64,000 nucleotides of DNA from Flavonifractor sp. An82. Its GTDB lineage: Bacteria > Bacillota > Clostridia > Oscillospirales > Oscillospiraceae. Positions 52,624-60,606 of this stretch are shown here, in pieces. Below the pieces are notes generated by a model. The model saw only the letters and a program-made list of their open reading frames with translations. It did not search any database and was not told the DNA's origin. The stretch is taken from NCBI RefSeq assembly GCF_002159265.1, contig NZ_NFHG01000001.1, positions 496,001 to 560,000 on the forward strand, in the 5' to 3' direction. A program made the position numbers and the translations under genes. Positions within the stretch are counted from its first letter, which is position 1, and the number at the start of each line of letters is the position of its first letter.

Positions 52624-54327
52624 ATGGCAAGCCAAAAATATAATATCTTATACGGAAGACTCAGTCAGGAGGATGAGCGGCAGAGGGATGACCGGCAGAA
52701 AGAGTCCAATTCCATCCACAATCAGAAACTCTTCCTGGAGCAGTACGCAGCGGATCATGGATTTGAAAACACACTGTTCCTGGCGGACGATGGCTACTCC
52801 GGTACAAACTTTGACCGTCCGGCCTGGAAGAAGATCATAGAAATGGTGGAACGGGACGAGGTGGAGACCATCATCGTCAAGGATCTCAGCCGCCTGGGAC
52901 GAGAATACCTTCAGGTGGGACAGTACACGGAGATCTACTTTCCGGAAAAGGGTGTCCGCTTTATCGCGGTCAATGATGGCGTGGATTCCCTGGTGGAGAG
53001 CAGCAACGACTTTAATCCTATCCGTAACTGGGCCAACGAACTCCACGCCAAGGACACCAGTAAGAAAGTACGCGCCATCAAGAAGATGCAAGCGGAGCGC
53101 GGAGAGCGGCTGGGCGGCAAACCGCCTTACGGCTACAAGAAAAAGGACAAGGACTCCAAGGAGATTATCCCCGATGAAGAAACCGCCCCCATTGTGCGTC
53201 AGATCTTTGACCTGTGTGCAGCGGGGAAAGGGCCAAACCAGATCGCCAGAATCCTGACCCGAGAGCAGGTGCTGAATCCGACCAACCAGTACTACCAGAC
53301 TACCGGAGCCGCCTGCACCAATCTGGATACCACACGTCCCTACACCTGGTCTGGCAAGACAGTGGCTAAGATCTTGGAAAACAAGGTTTACATCGGGCAT
53401 ACGCTCAACATGAAGAAAACAACGCTCTCCTACAAAAACAAAAAGCAGATCCAGAAACCGGAGAGCGAGCAGATCCTCGTGGAGAACACCCATGAGCCGC
53501 TTATCTCCATGGAGGTCTGGGAGATCGTGCAGGATGTGCGAGCGCACAAGCGGCGGCCACCCAAGCACATGGAGGAACCCAATCTGTTCTCCGGATTGGT
53601 CTACTGTGCCGACTGCAAAAAATACATGGTGCTCTGTCGGACGGAAAAGATGCGGGAGGATCAGTACTATTTCCGGTGTTCAACTTACAGCAAGCGCGGG
53701 AAAAGCGCCTGCTCACCCCATCAGATCCGGGAGGCGGATCTGAAAGCCATCGTGCTGGATGACCTGCGCAGAGTCACACACTTCGCACGGATGAAAGAGC
53801 GGCAGTTCGCCCAGTATATCAACCAGAGGAACACTGCAGAACTGCGCCGAGAGATCAACCGTCTGCAGAAGGAACTGGATTCTATGCGTCGGAGATACGA
53901 TGAGTTGTCCGCGCTGTTCAAGCGTCTCTACGAAGACAATGTTCTGGGACGGGTGACCAATGAACAGTTCCGCATGCTCTCCGCAGACTACAACGCCGAG
54001 CAAAAAAATCTGTCTGTCGCCATTCCAGCCAAGGAGGAACAGTTGGAGAAACTGAAAGCCTCAGCCGCCAATGTGGACGCCTTCATTGAGAAGGCCAAAC
54101 GGTACACTACCATCGACGAACTGACGCCGGAGCTGCTGCGGCTCTTCATCCAGCGGATTGAGGTGGGAGAACGGAGCCAAAAGTATTCCCGCTCCGCAGG
54201 ACAAAGTATCAGGATCGTGTACAGGGACATCGGCAGAGTGGACAGCCCTATGCAGGAAGGTGAGCACATACCGCATATCACAAAGCAGATTACAGATATT
54301 GAAGAAATCAAGCGATTGCTGGCATAA
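52624..54327 (+). CDS. Large serine recombinase (TnpX-like integrase)
   Basis: A 567-residue recombinase. The N-terminal resolvase domain has the nucleophile Ser14 in YGRLSQEDE, DDGYSGTNFDRPAWKKI, KDLSRLGREYL and the helix E region. Recombinase (GYKKKDKDSKEI...) and zinc-ribbon (CADCKKYMVLCRTEK...CSTYSKRGKSAC) domains and a long coiled coil (ELRREINRLQKELDSMRRRYDELSALFK) follow. It excises and integrates the element using a two-base core. The start at 52624 has AAAAGGAGG about 10 bases upstream. It is the last gene of the island, as usual in this family of elements. Confidence 0.93.
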   Translation: MASQKYNILYGRLSQEDERQRDDRQKESNSIHNQKLFLEQYAADHGFENTLFLADDGYSGTNFDRPAWKKIIEMVERDEVETIIVKDLSRLGREYLQVGQYTEIYFPEKGVRFIAVNDGVDSLVESSNDFNPIRNWANELHAKDTSKKVRAIKKMQAERGERLGGKPPYGYKKKDKDSKEIIPDEETAPIVRQIFDLCAAGKGPNQIARILTREQVLNPTNQYYQTTGAACTNLDTTRPYTWSGKTVAKILENKVYIGHTLNMKKTTLSYKNKKQIQKPESEQILVENTHEPLISMEVWEIVQDVRAHKRRPPKHMEEPNLFSGLVYCADCKKYMVLCRTEKMREDQYYFRCSTYSKRGKSACSPHQIREADLKAIVLDDLRRVTHFARMKERQFAQYINQRNTAELRREINRLQKELDSMRRRYDELSALFKRLYEDNVLGRVTNEQFRMLSADYNAEQKNLSVAIPAKEEQLEKLKASAANVDAFIEKAKRYTTIDELTPELLRLFIQRIEVGERSQKYSRSAGQSIRIVYRDIGRVDSPMQEGEHIPHITKQITDIEEIKRLLA

Positions 54328-54332
54328 AACAC

Positions 54333-54531
54333 AACAGGCGGACAGCTTCCGCTGTCCGCCTGTGTGCCTGACAATTCACAAGGTTCAGAAAATGTACCTA
54401 TGGGAACTATCACACGGGGCGGTCGTTTTCGCGTGTCGAGAAGTCTCGACACGCTTCTCAAAAATGCCAGCATTTTTTCGAGGGGATGCAGCCCGCTGCG
54501 TCGCACGCGCGCAGCGCGCACGCTTGCGGGC
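54333..54531. mobile_element. Right-end region of the mobilizable island with palindromes
   Basis: Contains a terminator-like hairpin after the recombinase (ACAGGCGGACAGC/GCTGTCCGCCTGT, 54335-54364, no T-run), an 11-bp perfect inverted repeat GCGTGTCGAGA/TCTCGACACGC (54431-54454), and GC-palindromic DNA ending in GCTTGCGGGCTG near 54531. The chromosomal pseudogene sense begins immediately after. Exact recombination ends cannot be fixed by eye. Confidence 0.55.
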
Positions 54532-54534
54532 TGA

Positions 54535-55152
54535 ATGGTACAAACAGCTTGGAGCGGTGGTGCTGGCCGGTTCCATGGTAATTGGCAGCGGCGTCAGCGC
54601 CAATGCGTGCTGCGGCCTCTATGTGGGCAGCCAGCAGTCGGAAAACGGCTCAACCTATGTGGGCCGCTCGGAGGACATCGGCAAGCTGTACGACAAGGTA
54701 TTTGAGGTGCGCCCGGCGGCCGATCACGCCCAGACGGCAATCTGATCGCGGAGGCCTACGGCGAGGCGGGCATGAACGAGAAGGGCGTGTCCGTCAGCGC
54801 CACGGTGTCCACCTCCAACAACGACAACGTGAAGGCCGCCGATCCCCTGGTGGACACCGGCATCTGTGAGATCTCCCTCACCTCTGTGATCCTGATGTCC
54901 GCCGAGTCCGCCCGGGACGGCGTGGAGAAGCTGGCCGACCTCACCGAGAACAAGATGCCCACCTACTCCATGGACATGGCTTACACCTTTGACGACGTGG
55001 ATGCCTCCGCCTGGTATGCCGACGCTGTGAGCTACGTGGCGGAAAAGGGCATCATGAACGGCGCCGGCAACGGCACCTTCCTCCCCAGCAATACCCTCAC
55101 CCGTTCTCAGCTGGCCACCATCCTCATGCGTTTCCTGGAGAACGTAGCCTGA
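54535..55152 (+). pseudogene. Broken C69-type dipeptidase / SLH-domain surface protein
   Basis: Remains of an exported peptidase C69 protein fused to an SLH domain. The first fragment has a signal-peptide core (LGAVVLAGSMVIGSGVSANA) leading to ACCGLYVGSQQSENGSTYVGRSEDIG, where the second Cys is the expected nucleophile of the mature enzyme, and then runs to a stop at 54745 after DHAQTAI. A shifted frame resumes at GNLIAEAYGEAGMNEKGVSVSATVSTSNN and continues, after an internal gap of most of the peptidase domain, into one SLH repeat (FDDVDASAWYADAVSYVAEKGIMNGAGNGTF). No start codon or Shine-Dalgarno fits the 5' end, which adjoins the island. It is probably non-functional. Confidence 0.82.
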
Positions 55153-55161
55153 GCCTATGAC

Positions 55162-55193
55162 AAGAGGCCGACCCATCAGGGTCGGCCTCTTTT
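55162..55193. terminator. Terminator shared by the pseudogene and cotJC
   Basis: AAGAGGCCGACCC/GGGTCGGCCTCTTTT around ATCA, between convergent units. Confidence 0.9.
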
Positions 55194-55194
55194 G

Positions 55195-55800
55195 TTATTT
55201 CTTCGCGGTGTCGAAGGCGGGGTTGGTGAAGTAGACGTTCTTCTGGTCCATCTTCTCCTTGGCCAGGCGCACCGCCTCACCGAAGCGCTGGAAGTGGACG
55301 ACCTCCCGCTCCCGCAGGAAGCGGATGACGTCGCTGACGTCGGGATCGTCGCTGAGGCGCAGGATGTTGTCGTAGGTGACCCGGGCCTTCTGCTCGGCGG
55401 CCATATCCTCGGTGAGGTCGGCGATCACATCCCCCTTGACGCCGATGCCGGCGGCGTTCCAGGGTGCGCCGGAGGCGGCGGTGGGATAGATGCCGGTGGT
55501 GTGGTCCACAAAATAGGGTGCGAAGCCCCCCTCCCTCAGCTGCTCCTGGGTGAGACCCCGGGTAAGCTGATGAACGATGGCCCCGATCATTTCCAGGTGG
55601 CCCAGCTCTTCGGTACCGATGTCGGTGAGCAGGCCCTTGAGCTCGGGATAGGGCATGGCGTACCGCTGGGACAGGTAGCGCAGCGAGGCGCCCAGCTCGC
55701 CGTCCGGTCCGCCGTACTGGCTGATGACCCAGGCGGCCAGCTTGGGGTTGGGGGTCTTGATGCGTACGGGGTATTGCAGCTTCTTCTCGTATTGGAACAT
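55195..55800 (-). CDS. cotJC: Spore coat protein CotJC (manganese catalase family)
   Basis: A 201-residue manganese-catalase-like coat protein. The di-metal ligands are visible: Glu residues and His in TDIGTEELGHLEMIGAIVHQL, Glu in DMAAEQKARVTYDNIL and REREVVHFQRFGEAV (Glu/His). It is deposited in the inner coat during sporulation, probably detoxifying peroxide. The ATG overlaps the stop of the upstream CotJA-CotJB gene by one base (TAATG). Confidence 0.92.
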   Translation of the reverse strand: MFQYEKKLQYPVRIKTPNPKLAAWVISQYGGPDGELGASLRYLSQRYAMPYPELKGLLTDIGTEELGHLEMIGAIVHQLTRGLTQEQLREGGFAPYFVDHTTGIYPTAASGAPWNAAGIGVKGDVIADLTEDMAAEQKARVTYDNILRLSDDPDVSDVIRFLREREVVHFQRFGEAVRLAKEKMDQKNVYFTNPAFDTAKK

Positions 55801-56273
55801 TACTTGGCCCCTCCTTCCGCGGTGTAGTGCCAGGGCCAGTCGCCCTCCAGCCAGGCACTCCAGCTCTCGGCGTTGGCGGCGGCGCTCTGGGTCAGGGGGC
55901 CGTGGGCGGCCTCGTAACGCTTGCGGGCCTCGGCCTCCATTGCGGTGTACTGCTGGAAGAGCTTGAAGGCCTCGCTGTCATCCTGATGGGTGTCCAGGTA
56001 GAGGCCCAGCTCCTGCAGCACGAACTCCAGGGCCTGGAGCTCTGCCAGCTGGGTGCCCAGCATCTTCACCGCCTCCGCCTTGATGTGGAAGGGCAGGTTC
56101 AGGCCGGGAAACAGGGTGCCGTTGGCAAGGGCGTCCTGCTGGGAGTAGCGCTTGGGATTCTTCTGCTGAAACGGCACATAGGGAACGGCCAGGGGCGCGC
56201 ATGCAGGGAGCGTGCCGCAGCTGTCGTCACAGGCGCCGGAATCTTTGACGTTTGGATCCAGTTCGGGATACAA
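55800..56273 (-). CDS. CotJA-CotJB fusion spore coat protein
   Basis: A 157-residue protein combining two normally separate coat proteins. Residues about 20-60 match CotJA (LAVPYVPFQQKNPKRYSQQDALANGTLFPGLNLPF), and residues about 65-155 match CotJB (QLAELQALEFVLQELGLYLDTHQDDSEAFKLFQQYTAMEAEARKRYEAAHGPL). In Bacillus, cotJA, cotJB and cotJC are three genes of one operon; here the first two are in a single frame. The cysteine pairs at the N-terminus (GACDDSCGTLPAC) are unusual and could crosslink in the coat. Confidence 0.85.
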   Translation of the reverse strand: MYPELDPNVKDSGACDDSCGTLPACAPLAVPYVPFQQKNPKRYSQQDALANGTLFPGLNLPFHIKAEAVKMLGTQLAELQALEFVLQELGLYLDTHQDDSEAFKLFQQYTAMEAEARKRYEAAHGPLTQSAAANAESWSAWLEGDWPWHYTAEGGAK

Positions 56274-56368
56274 GGGGTGTCCCTCCTCCTATAGAATGGG
56301 ACGGGACGGGAGCCCCGTCCACACCATCCTATGCACCGGCCCGGGCCGGGGACACCGAGAGGACAGAA

Positions 56369-56398
56369 AAAGGCCGCCCCAACAGGGGCGGCCTTTCG
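56369..56398 (-). terminator. Terminator after the zinc-ribbon gene
   Basis: AAAGGCCGCCCC/GGGGCGGCCTTT around AACA, eight bases past the minus-strand stop. Confidence 0.85.
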
Positions 56399-56406
56399 GT
56401 TGCAGA

Positions 56407-56688
56407 TTAGTGCTGCTCGCCGCGCATGCGGGCGAAGCAGTCGCTGCAGTAAACAGGACGATCGGACTTGGGCTCGAAGGGCACCTTGGCCTCGCCGCCG
56501 CAGGCAGCGCAGGTAGCGGTGAAGTACTCGCGGGGGCCGCGGGAGGCAGCCTTGCGGGCGTCACGGCAAGCCTTGCAGCGCTGGGGCTCGTTCTGGAAGC
56601 CGCGCTCAGCGTAGAACTCCTGCTCACCGGCGGTGAACACGAACTCCTGGCCACATTCCTTACATACCAGAGTCTTGTCTTCGTACAT
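56407..56688 (-). CDS. Double zinc-ribbon protein (CxxC/CxxC family)
   Basis: A 93-residue protein with two Cys4 sites: CKECGQEFVF...QRCKACRDARK (probable zinc-ribbon domain) and CAACGGEAKVPFEPKSDRPVYCSDCF (TIGR04272-like CxxC/CxxC motif). The family is common and highly expressed in Clostridia and of unknown function; an RNA- or nucleotide-binding role is often guessed. It is a monocistronic unit between the coat operon and sigH. Strong codon bias suggests high expression. Confidence 0.87.
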   Translation of the reverse strand: MYEDKTLVCKECGQEFVFTAGEQEFYAERGFQNEPQRCKACRDARKAASRGPREYFTATCAACGGEAKVPFEPKSDRPVYCSDCFARMRGEQH

Positions 56689-56759
56689 GATGTTACCCTC
56701 TCTTTGCTTCTTTGCCCAGGTCCGGATGATCCATGTGCTGGGTCAGTGTAATATTGCGA

Positions 56760-57395
56760 TCAGCCTTTGCTGATGTCGCCGGAAGAAGATTGCTGCGCCA
56801 GCTTGCGCCGGATACGCTGCACCGCGTTGTCCACCGATTTGGGGGACTTGTTTACCTCGGCTGCAATTTCGGAGTAGGACAGACCGTTCAGATACAACCG
56901 AAGTACGCTTGCCTCGAAGCCGGACAGCTGGCCCATCAGCGCCTCCAGACGTTCCCGGAAGGATTCCCGGCTGAGGAGGATCTCCTCCGGGTCGGTTTCC
57001 GGACCGTCAGACGCGCCGAACGCCAATGGATCGCCGTTCCCACTAAAAAGAGGGTTCCCGAACGAGACGGAGTTGTTCAGCGGTATGTGCTTATCTCTTG
57101 CTGCTGCTTTGATAACGGAGAACAGACGGTTTTTGATGCAGACCTCCGCGTAGGTGCGGAAGGAGGCAGCCTTCTCCGGATCGTACTCCCGGATGGCTGC
57201 CAGCAGCCCCACCATTCCCTCCTGGATCAGATCCTCGCTGTCCCCGCCGGCCAGAAAATAGGGCCGGGCGCAGATGCGCACCAGGCGGTTGTAGCGCACC
57301 ACCAGGGCCTCCTCGGCCTGGCGGTCACCGGAGGCGGCCAGCGCGCACAGCTGTTCGTCGTCCGGCTCCAGCGGTTGGAAATGGTCAGCTTTCAT
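56760..57395 (-). CDS. sigH: Sporulation sigma factor SigH
   Basis: A 211-residue sigma-70 factor matching SigH (Spo0H): VVRYNRLVRICARPYFLAGGDSEDLIQEGMVGLLAAIREYDPEKAASFRTYAEVCIKNRLFSVIKAA (regions 2.1-2.4) and LRLYLNGLSYSEIAAEVNKSPKSVDNAVQRIRRKL (region 4.2). It directs early sporulation and transition-state genes such as spo0A. AAGGAG precedes the ATG at 57395, with a near-consensus promoter 18 bases upstream of it. It stands alone rather than in the rlmB/yacP context used by many Clostridia. Confidence 0.95.
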   Translation of the reverse strand: MKADHFQPLEPDDEQLCALAASGDRQAEEALVVRYNRLVRICARPYFLAGGDSEDLIQEGMVGLLAAIREYDPEKAASFRTYAEVCIKNRLFSVIKAAARDKHIPLNNSVSFGNPLFSGNGDPLAFGASDGPETDPEEILLSRESFRERLEALMGQLSGFEASVLRLYLNGLSYSEIAAEVNKSPKSVDNAVQRIRRKLAQQSSSGDISKG

Positions 57396-57412
57396 GCCGT
57401 TTCTCCTTGCAC

Positions 57413-57442
57413 ATTATAAGCGTAGATACCTGAATTTGTCAA
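57413..57442 (-). promoter_or_regulatory. sigH promoter
   Basis: On the minus strand a consensus TTGACA (57437-57442) and TATAAT (57413-57418) are 18 bases apart. Confidence 0.82.
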
Positions 57443-57470
57443 GCGATTCCGAAAAAATACTTCGGGATTC

Positions 57471-58823
57471 TCAGCGATTTTTTATGACATTTGCCAAGAG
57501 GGATGCAACTTTCTCTGCATTCTCCTGGCTCTGGGCCTCCACCATGACCCGCACCAGGGCCTCGGTGCCCGAGGGGCGCACCAGTACCCGGCCGGTGCCT
57601 GCCAGCAGCTTCTCCTGCTCGGCCACGGCGGCCATGATGTCGGCGTCGTTCATAATGGCCTCTTTGGCGGCGTTGTCGGCCACCGGCACGTTGATGAGGG
57701 TCTGGGGGTAGCGCTTGCACCCCTCCACCAGCTGGGAGGCCTTCTTGCCGGAGCGGTGGAGCAGGGCCAGGAACTGCAGGGCGGTAAGCTGGCCGTCACC
57801 AGTGGTGGCGTATTTGCGGAAGATGGTGTGGCCGGACTGCTCGCCGCCCAGGACCCAGCCCTCCGCCTCCATCTTCTCCAGCACGTTGCGGTCGCCCACG
57901 GCGGTGCAGAAGAGCTCCATGTTATGCTCCCGGCAGAAGACGTGCAGGCCCAGGTTGCTCATGACGGTGCCCACGATGGCGCCGCCGGGCAGCTGGCCCT
58001 TGGACAGCAGGTCCAGGCCGCAGGCGGCGATGACCTGATCGCCGTCGATCTCCTCGCCGGTCTCGTCCACCATGAGGCAGCGGTCGGCGTCGCCGTCAAA
58101 GGCGATGCCCAGGTCGTACTTCCCTGCCGTGACCATGGCCTTCAGGCCCTCCAGGTGGGTGGAGCCGCAGCCGTTGTTGATGTTCACGCCGTCGGGGTCG
58201 GCGTTGATGATGTCGGTGTGCAGGTCGGAGAAGGAATCGAAGAGCCGGCCGGCGGTGGCGGAGGAGGCGCCGTTGGCGCAGTCCACCAGGATCTTCAGCC
58301 CGGACAGGTCAGAGTCGATGGTGGATACCAGGTGGTCGATGTAGTCCTGGCTCTCCTTCTGGTCGGCGTACACCACCCGGCCGATGTCGCCGCCGGTCTT
58401 GCGGGGTACTTCCACCTTGTTGAGGATGATGTCCTCGATCTTGCCCTCCAGCTCGTCGGACAGCTTGAAGCCCTGACCGTTGAAGATCTTGATGCCGTTG
58501 TGCTCAAAGGGGTTGTGGGAGGCGGAGATGACGATGCCGGCATCGCAGCCGCTGTCCACCGTCACCCAGGCCACGCCGGGGGTGGGGATCACGCCCAGGT
58601 GGAGCACGTCGGCTCCGGCGGAGCACAGCCCGGCGATGAGGGCACCCTCCAGCAGGTCGGAGGAGATGCGGGTGTCCTTGCCGATGGCGAAGCGGGGACG
58701 GCCCTCCCCCTTCGCCTGGGCCAGCACATAGGCCGCCGCCACGCCCACGTCGTAAGCCAGTTCCGCGTCCAGACCGGCGTTGACCACGCCCCTGATGCCG
58801 TCGGTTCCAAACAGTTTACCCAT
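57471..58823 (-). CDS. glmM: Phosphoglucosamine mutase
   Basis: Interconverts glucosamine-6-phosphate and glucosamine-1-phosphate on the route to UDP-GlcNAc. The phosphoserine is Ser102 in VISASHNPFEHNG, the metal-binding loop is FDGDADRC, the sugar-binding loop is GGEQSGHTIF, and the phosphate-binding loop is RVLVRPSGTEALVRVM. 450 residues is standard. The start MGKLFGTDGIRGVVN at 58823 has AGAAAGAGG upstream. It follows the SdpI-like gene by six bases. Confidence 0.96.
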   Translation of the reverse strand: MGKLFGTDGIRGVVNAGLDAELAYDVGVAAAYVLAQAKGEGRPRFAIGKDTRISSDLLEGALIAGLCSAGADVLHLGVIPTPGVAWVTVDSGCDAGIVISASHNPFEHNGIKIFNGQGFKLSDELEGKIEDIILNKVEVPRKTGGDIGRVVYADQKESQDYIDHLVSTIDSDLSGLKILVDCANGASSATAGRLFDSFSDLHTDIINADPDGVNINNGCGSTHLEGLKAMVTAGKYDLGIAFDGDADRCLMVDETGEEIDGDQVIAACGLDLLSKGQLPGGAIVGTVMSNLGLHVFCREHNMELFCTAVGDRNVLEKMEAEGWVLGGEQSGHTIFRKYATTGDGQLTALQFLALLHRSGKKASQLVEGCKRYPQTLINVPVADNAAKEAIMNDADIMAAVAEQEKLLAGTGRVLVRPSGTEALVRVMVEAQSQENAEKVASLLANVIKNR

Positions 58824-58829
58824 ATATGA

Positions 58830-59108
58830 TTACCTCTTTCTGCCGAAATCGTCAAAGTTTTGTTTCAAAGCCCGCTCTACAGGAAGAATGCTGCCCATCA
58901 GCACCACCAGACCCAGCTTGAACCACAGCCGTCCGCAGGTCCGGTGGGCGAAGTTCCAGGCCTCCTGGCTCTTCATGGATCGGGCGGTGCGGTAGCCGAA
59001 CAGGCCGTTGATGGTTTTTGGGGGCCGGGTCTGGAAGAGCCGGCCGAACACCAGCATAATCACGGGCAGCAGCAGATTCATGGCCAGACAGAAGATCCAG
59101 AAGCCCAT
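58830..59108 (-). CDS. Short SdpI-family membrane protein
   Basis: A 92-residue protein with an N-terminal helix (FWIFCLAMNLLLPVIMLVFG), the SdpI core motif NGLFGYRTARSMKSQEAWNFAHRTCGRLWFKLG and a partial second hydrophobic segment (LVVLMGSILP) before a charged end. Family members usually go on for at least one more membrane helix, so this copy looks C-terminally truncated by about 30 residues. SdpI-like proteins include immunity factors against the SdpC toxin; most have unknown roles. It ends just before the glmM ribosome-binding site. Confidence 0.7.
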   Translation of the reverse strand: MGFWIFCLAMNLLLPVIMLVFGRLFQTRPPKTINGLFGYRTARSMKSQEAWNFAHRTCGRLWFKLGLVVLMGSILPVERALKQNFDDFGRKR

Positions 59109-59137
59109 CGTCCTCTCCCCTTTCCGCTGCCCGCAAA

Positions 59138-59167
59138 CCCCTGTAGGGGCGACCTTTACGGTCGCCC
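59138..59167. repeat. Compound palindromic intergenic repeat
   Basis: CCCCTGTAGGGG (59138-59149) overlaps GGGCGACC-TTTAC-GGTCGCCC (59147-59167). Similar compact palindromes are dispersed in many gut Firmicute genomes; only one copy is in this window. Confidence 0.5.
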
Positions 59168-59177
59168 GTTCATTTTA

Positions 59178-60233
59178 TTAAAGACTCAGCTGGTCCATGC
59201 CCACCCCGCCGGGGACGGACAGGCCCAGGTGCTCATAGGCCCGCCGGGTGACGCACCGGCCTCTTGGGGTGCGGGTGAGGAAGCCCATCTGCATCAGATA
59301 GGGCTCGTACACGTCCTCCAGGGTGACGGCCTCCTCGTTGATGGTGGCGGCCAGAGTTTCCAGACCCACCGGGCCGCCGCCGTAGTGCTCGATGATGGAA
59401 TGGAGCATCCGCCGGTCGATGGCGTCCAGCCCCAGGTGGTCCACCTCCAGGGCGGACAGGGCCACGTCGGCCACCTCCCGGGTGATGACGCCCCCCGCCT
59501 TTACCTGGGCAAAGTCCCGCACCCGGCGGAGCATCCGGTTGGCGATGCGGGGGGTGCCCCGGCTGCGCTTGGCGATCTCCATGGCGCCGTCGGGCTCGAT
59601 GGGCACCTCCAGGATGCCCGCCGACCGGGTGACGATGAGGGCCAGTTCCTCCGGGGTGTACAGCTCCAGCCGCAGGGTCACCCCGAACCGGTCCCGCAGC
59701 GGGGCGGACAGCTGGCCCGCCCGGGTGGTGGCTCCGATAAGGGTGAACTTGGGCAGATCCAGCCGGATGGAGTTGGCGGAAGGCCCCTTGCCGATGATGA
59801 TGTCGATGGCAAAGTCCTCCATGGCGGGGTATAAGATCTCCTCCACCGACCGGTTGAGCCGGTGGATCTCATCCACGAACAGAATATCGTTTTCCGCCAG
59901 ATTGGTGAGCAGGGCGGCCAGATCGCCGGGCTTTTCGATGGCGGGGCCGGAGGTGATGCGGATGTTGACCCCCATCTCATTGGCGATGATGTTGGAGAGG
60001 GTGGTTTTGCCCAGGCCGGGCGGGCCGTGGAGCAGCACGTGGTCCAGGGGCTCATTTCTCATTTTGGCGGCCTGGATAAAGACCTCCAGGTTGCCCTTGG
60101 CCTTCTCCTGGCCGATGTATTCATGTAAGGTTTTGGGCCGCAGGGAGCCCTCGTTCTCATCATCCCGGGTAAGGGATGTGGTCACCAGAGGCTCCTCGGT
60201 CTCAAATCCGTCTTCAGAAAATGCAATGCTCAA
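59178..60233 (-). CDS. ruvB: Holliday junction branch migration ATPase RuvB
   Basis: AAA+ motor that drives Holliday junction migration with RuvA. Walker [10 protein letters not shown] at residues 70-78, Walker [11 protein letters not shown], sensor 1 [20 protein letters not shown] (with arginine finger region) and the winged-helix C-terminus ([25 protein letters not shown]) are present. 351 residues. It follows DUF6054 by 12 bases in a ruvC-ruvA-DUF6054-ruvB order on the minus strand. Confidence 0.97.
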   Translation of the reverse strand: MSIAFSEDGFETEEPLVTTSLTRDDENEGSLRPKTLHEYIGQEKAKGNLEVFIQAAKMRNEPLDHVLLHGPPGLGKTTLSNIIANEMGVNIRITSGPAIEKPGDLAALLTNLAENDILFVDEIHRLNRSVEEILYPAMEDFAIDIIIGKGPSANSIRLDLPKFTLIGATTRAGQLSAPLRDRFGVTLRLELYTPEELALIVTRSAGILEVPIEPDGAMEIAKRSRGTPRIANRMLRRVRDFAQVKAGGVITREVADVALSALEVDHLGLDAIDRRMLHSIIEHYGGGPVGLETLAATINEEAVTLEDVYEPYLMQMGFLTRTPRGRCVTRRAYEHLGLSVPGGVGMDQLSL

Positions 60234-60245
60234 AGTCTCACTTCC

Positions 60246-60584
60246 TTATCCCTGCCAGCCGTCCAGCAGCTCCTCCACCTGGTCCAGGAAGGCGCCCTCT
60301 CCCAGGGTGTTGATCTTGAACAGCACGGCCTGACTGCCGCCGGAGGTGATGGCGGACACAAAAACCCGGTTCCCCTCCCCTACCAGGGTCAGGTTCAGGC
60401 TCACACGGTTGCCGCCGATCATGCTGTACCGCTCATACACCCGGACGGCGCACCGGAAGCCCGCGCCGTCGTACTCGCTGCCGTCCTCCCAGCTGGCGGA
60501 GGCGCTGCCGTTCAAAATACCGTTGTGGAGATAGTTCAGCAATGAATTGAAATTGCCGGTGAGATGCCGTTCCAGTTTGGCCAT
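60246..60584 (-). CDS. DUF6054-like protein
   Basis: A 112-residue protein (MAKLERHLTGNFNSLLNYLHNGILNGSASASWEDGSEYDGAGFRCAVRVYERYS, GNRVSLNLTLVGEGNRVFVSAITSGGSQAVLFKI) of the DUF6054 type, function unknown. It is encoded between ruvA and ruvB and has GGGAGG upstream. The position in the ruv operon is the only functional hint. Soluble alpha/beta composition; no cysteines for metal binding. Confidence 0.75.
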   Translation of the reverse strand: MAKLERHLTGNFNSLLNYLHNGILNGSASASWEDGSEYDGAGFRCAVRVYERYSMIGGNRVSLNLTLVGEGNRVFVSAITSGGSQAVLFKINTLGEGAFLDQVEELLDGWQG

Positions 60585-60606
60585 GATGGTTCCTCCCTTC
60601 GGGGAA

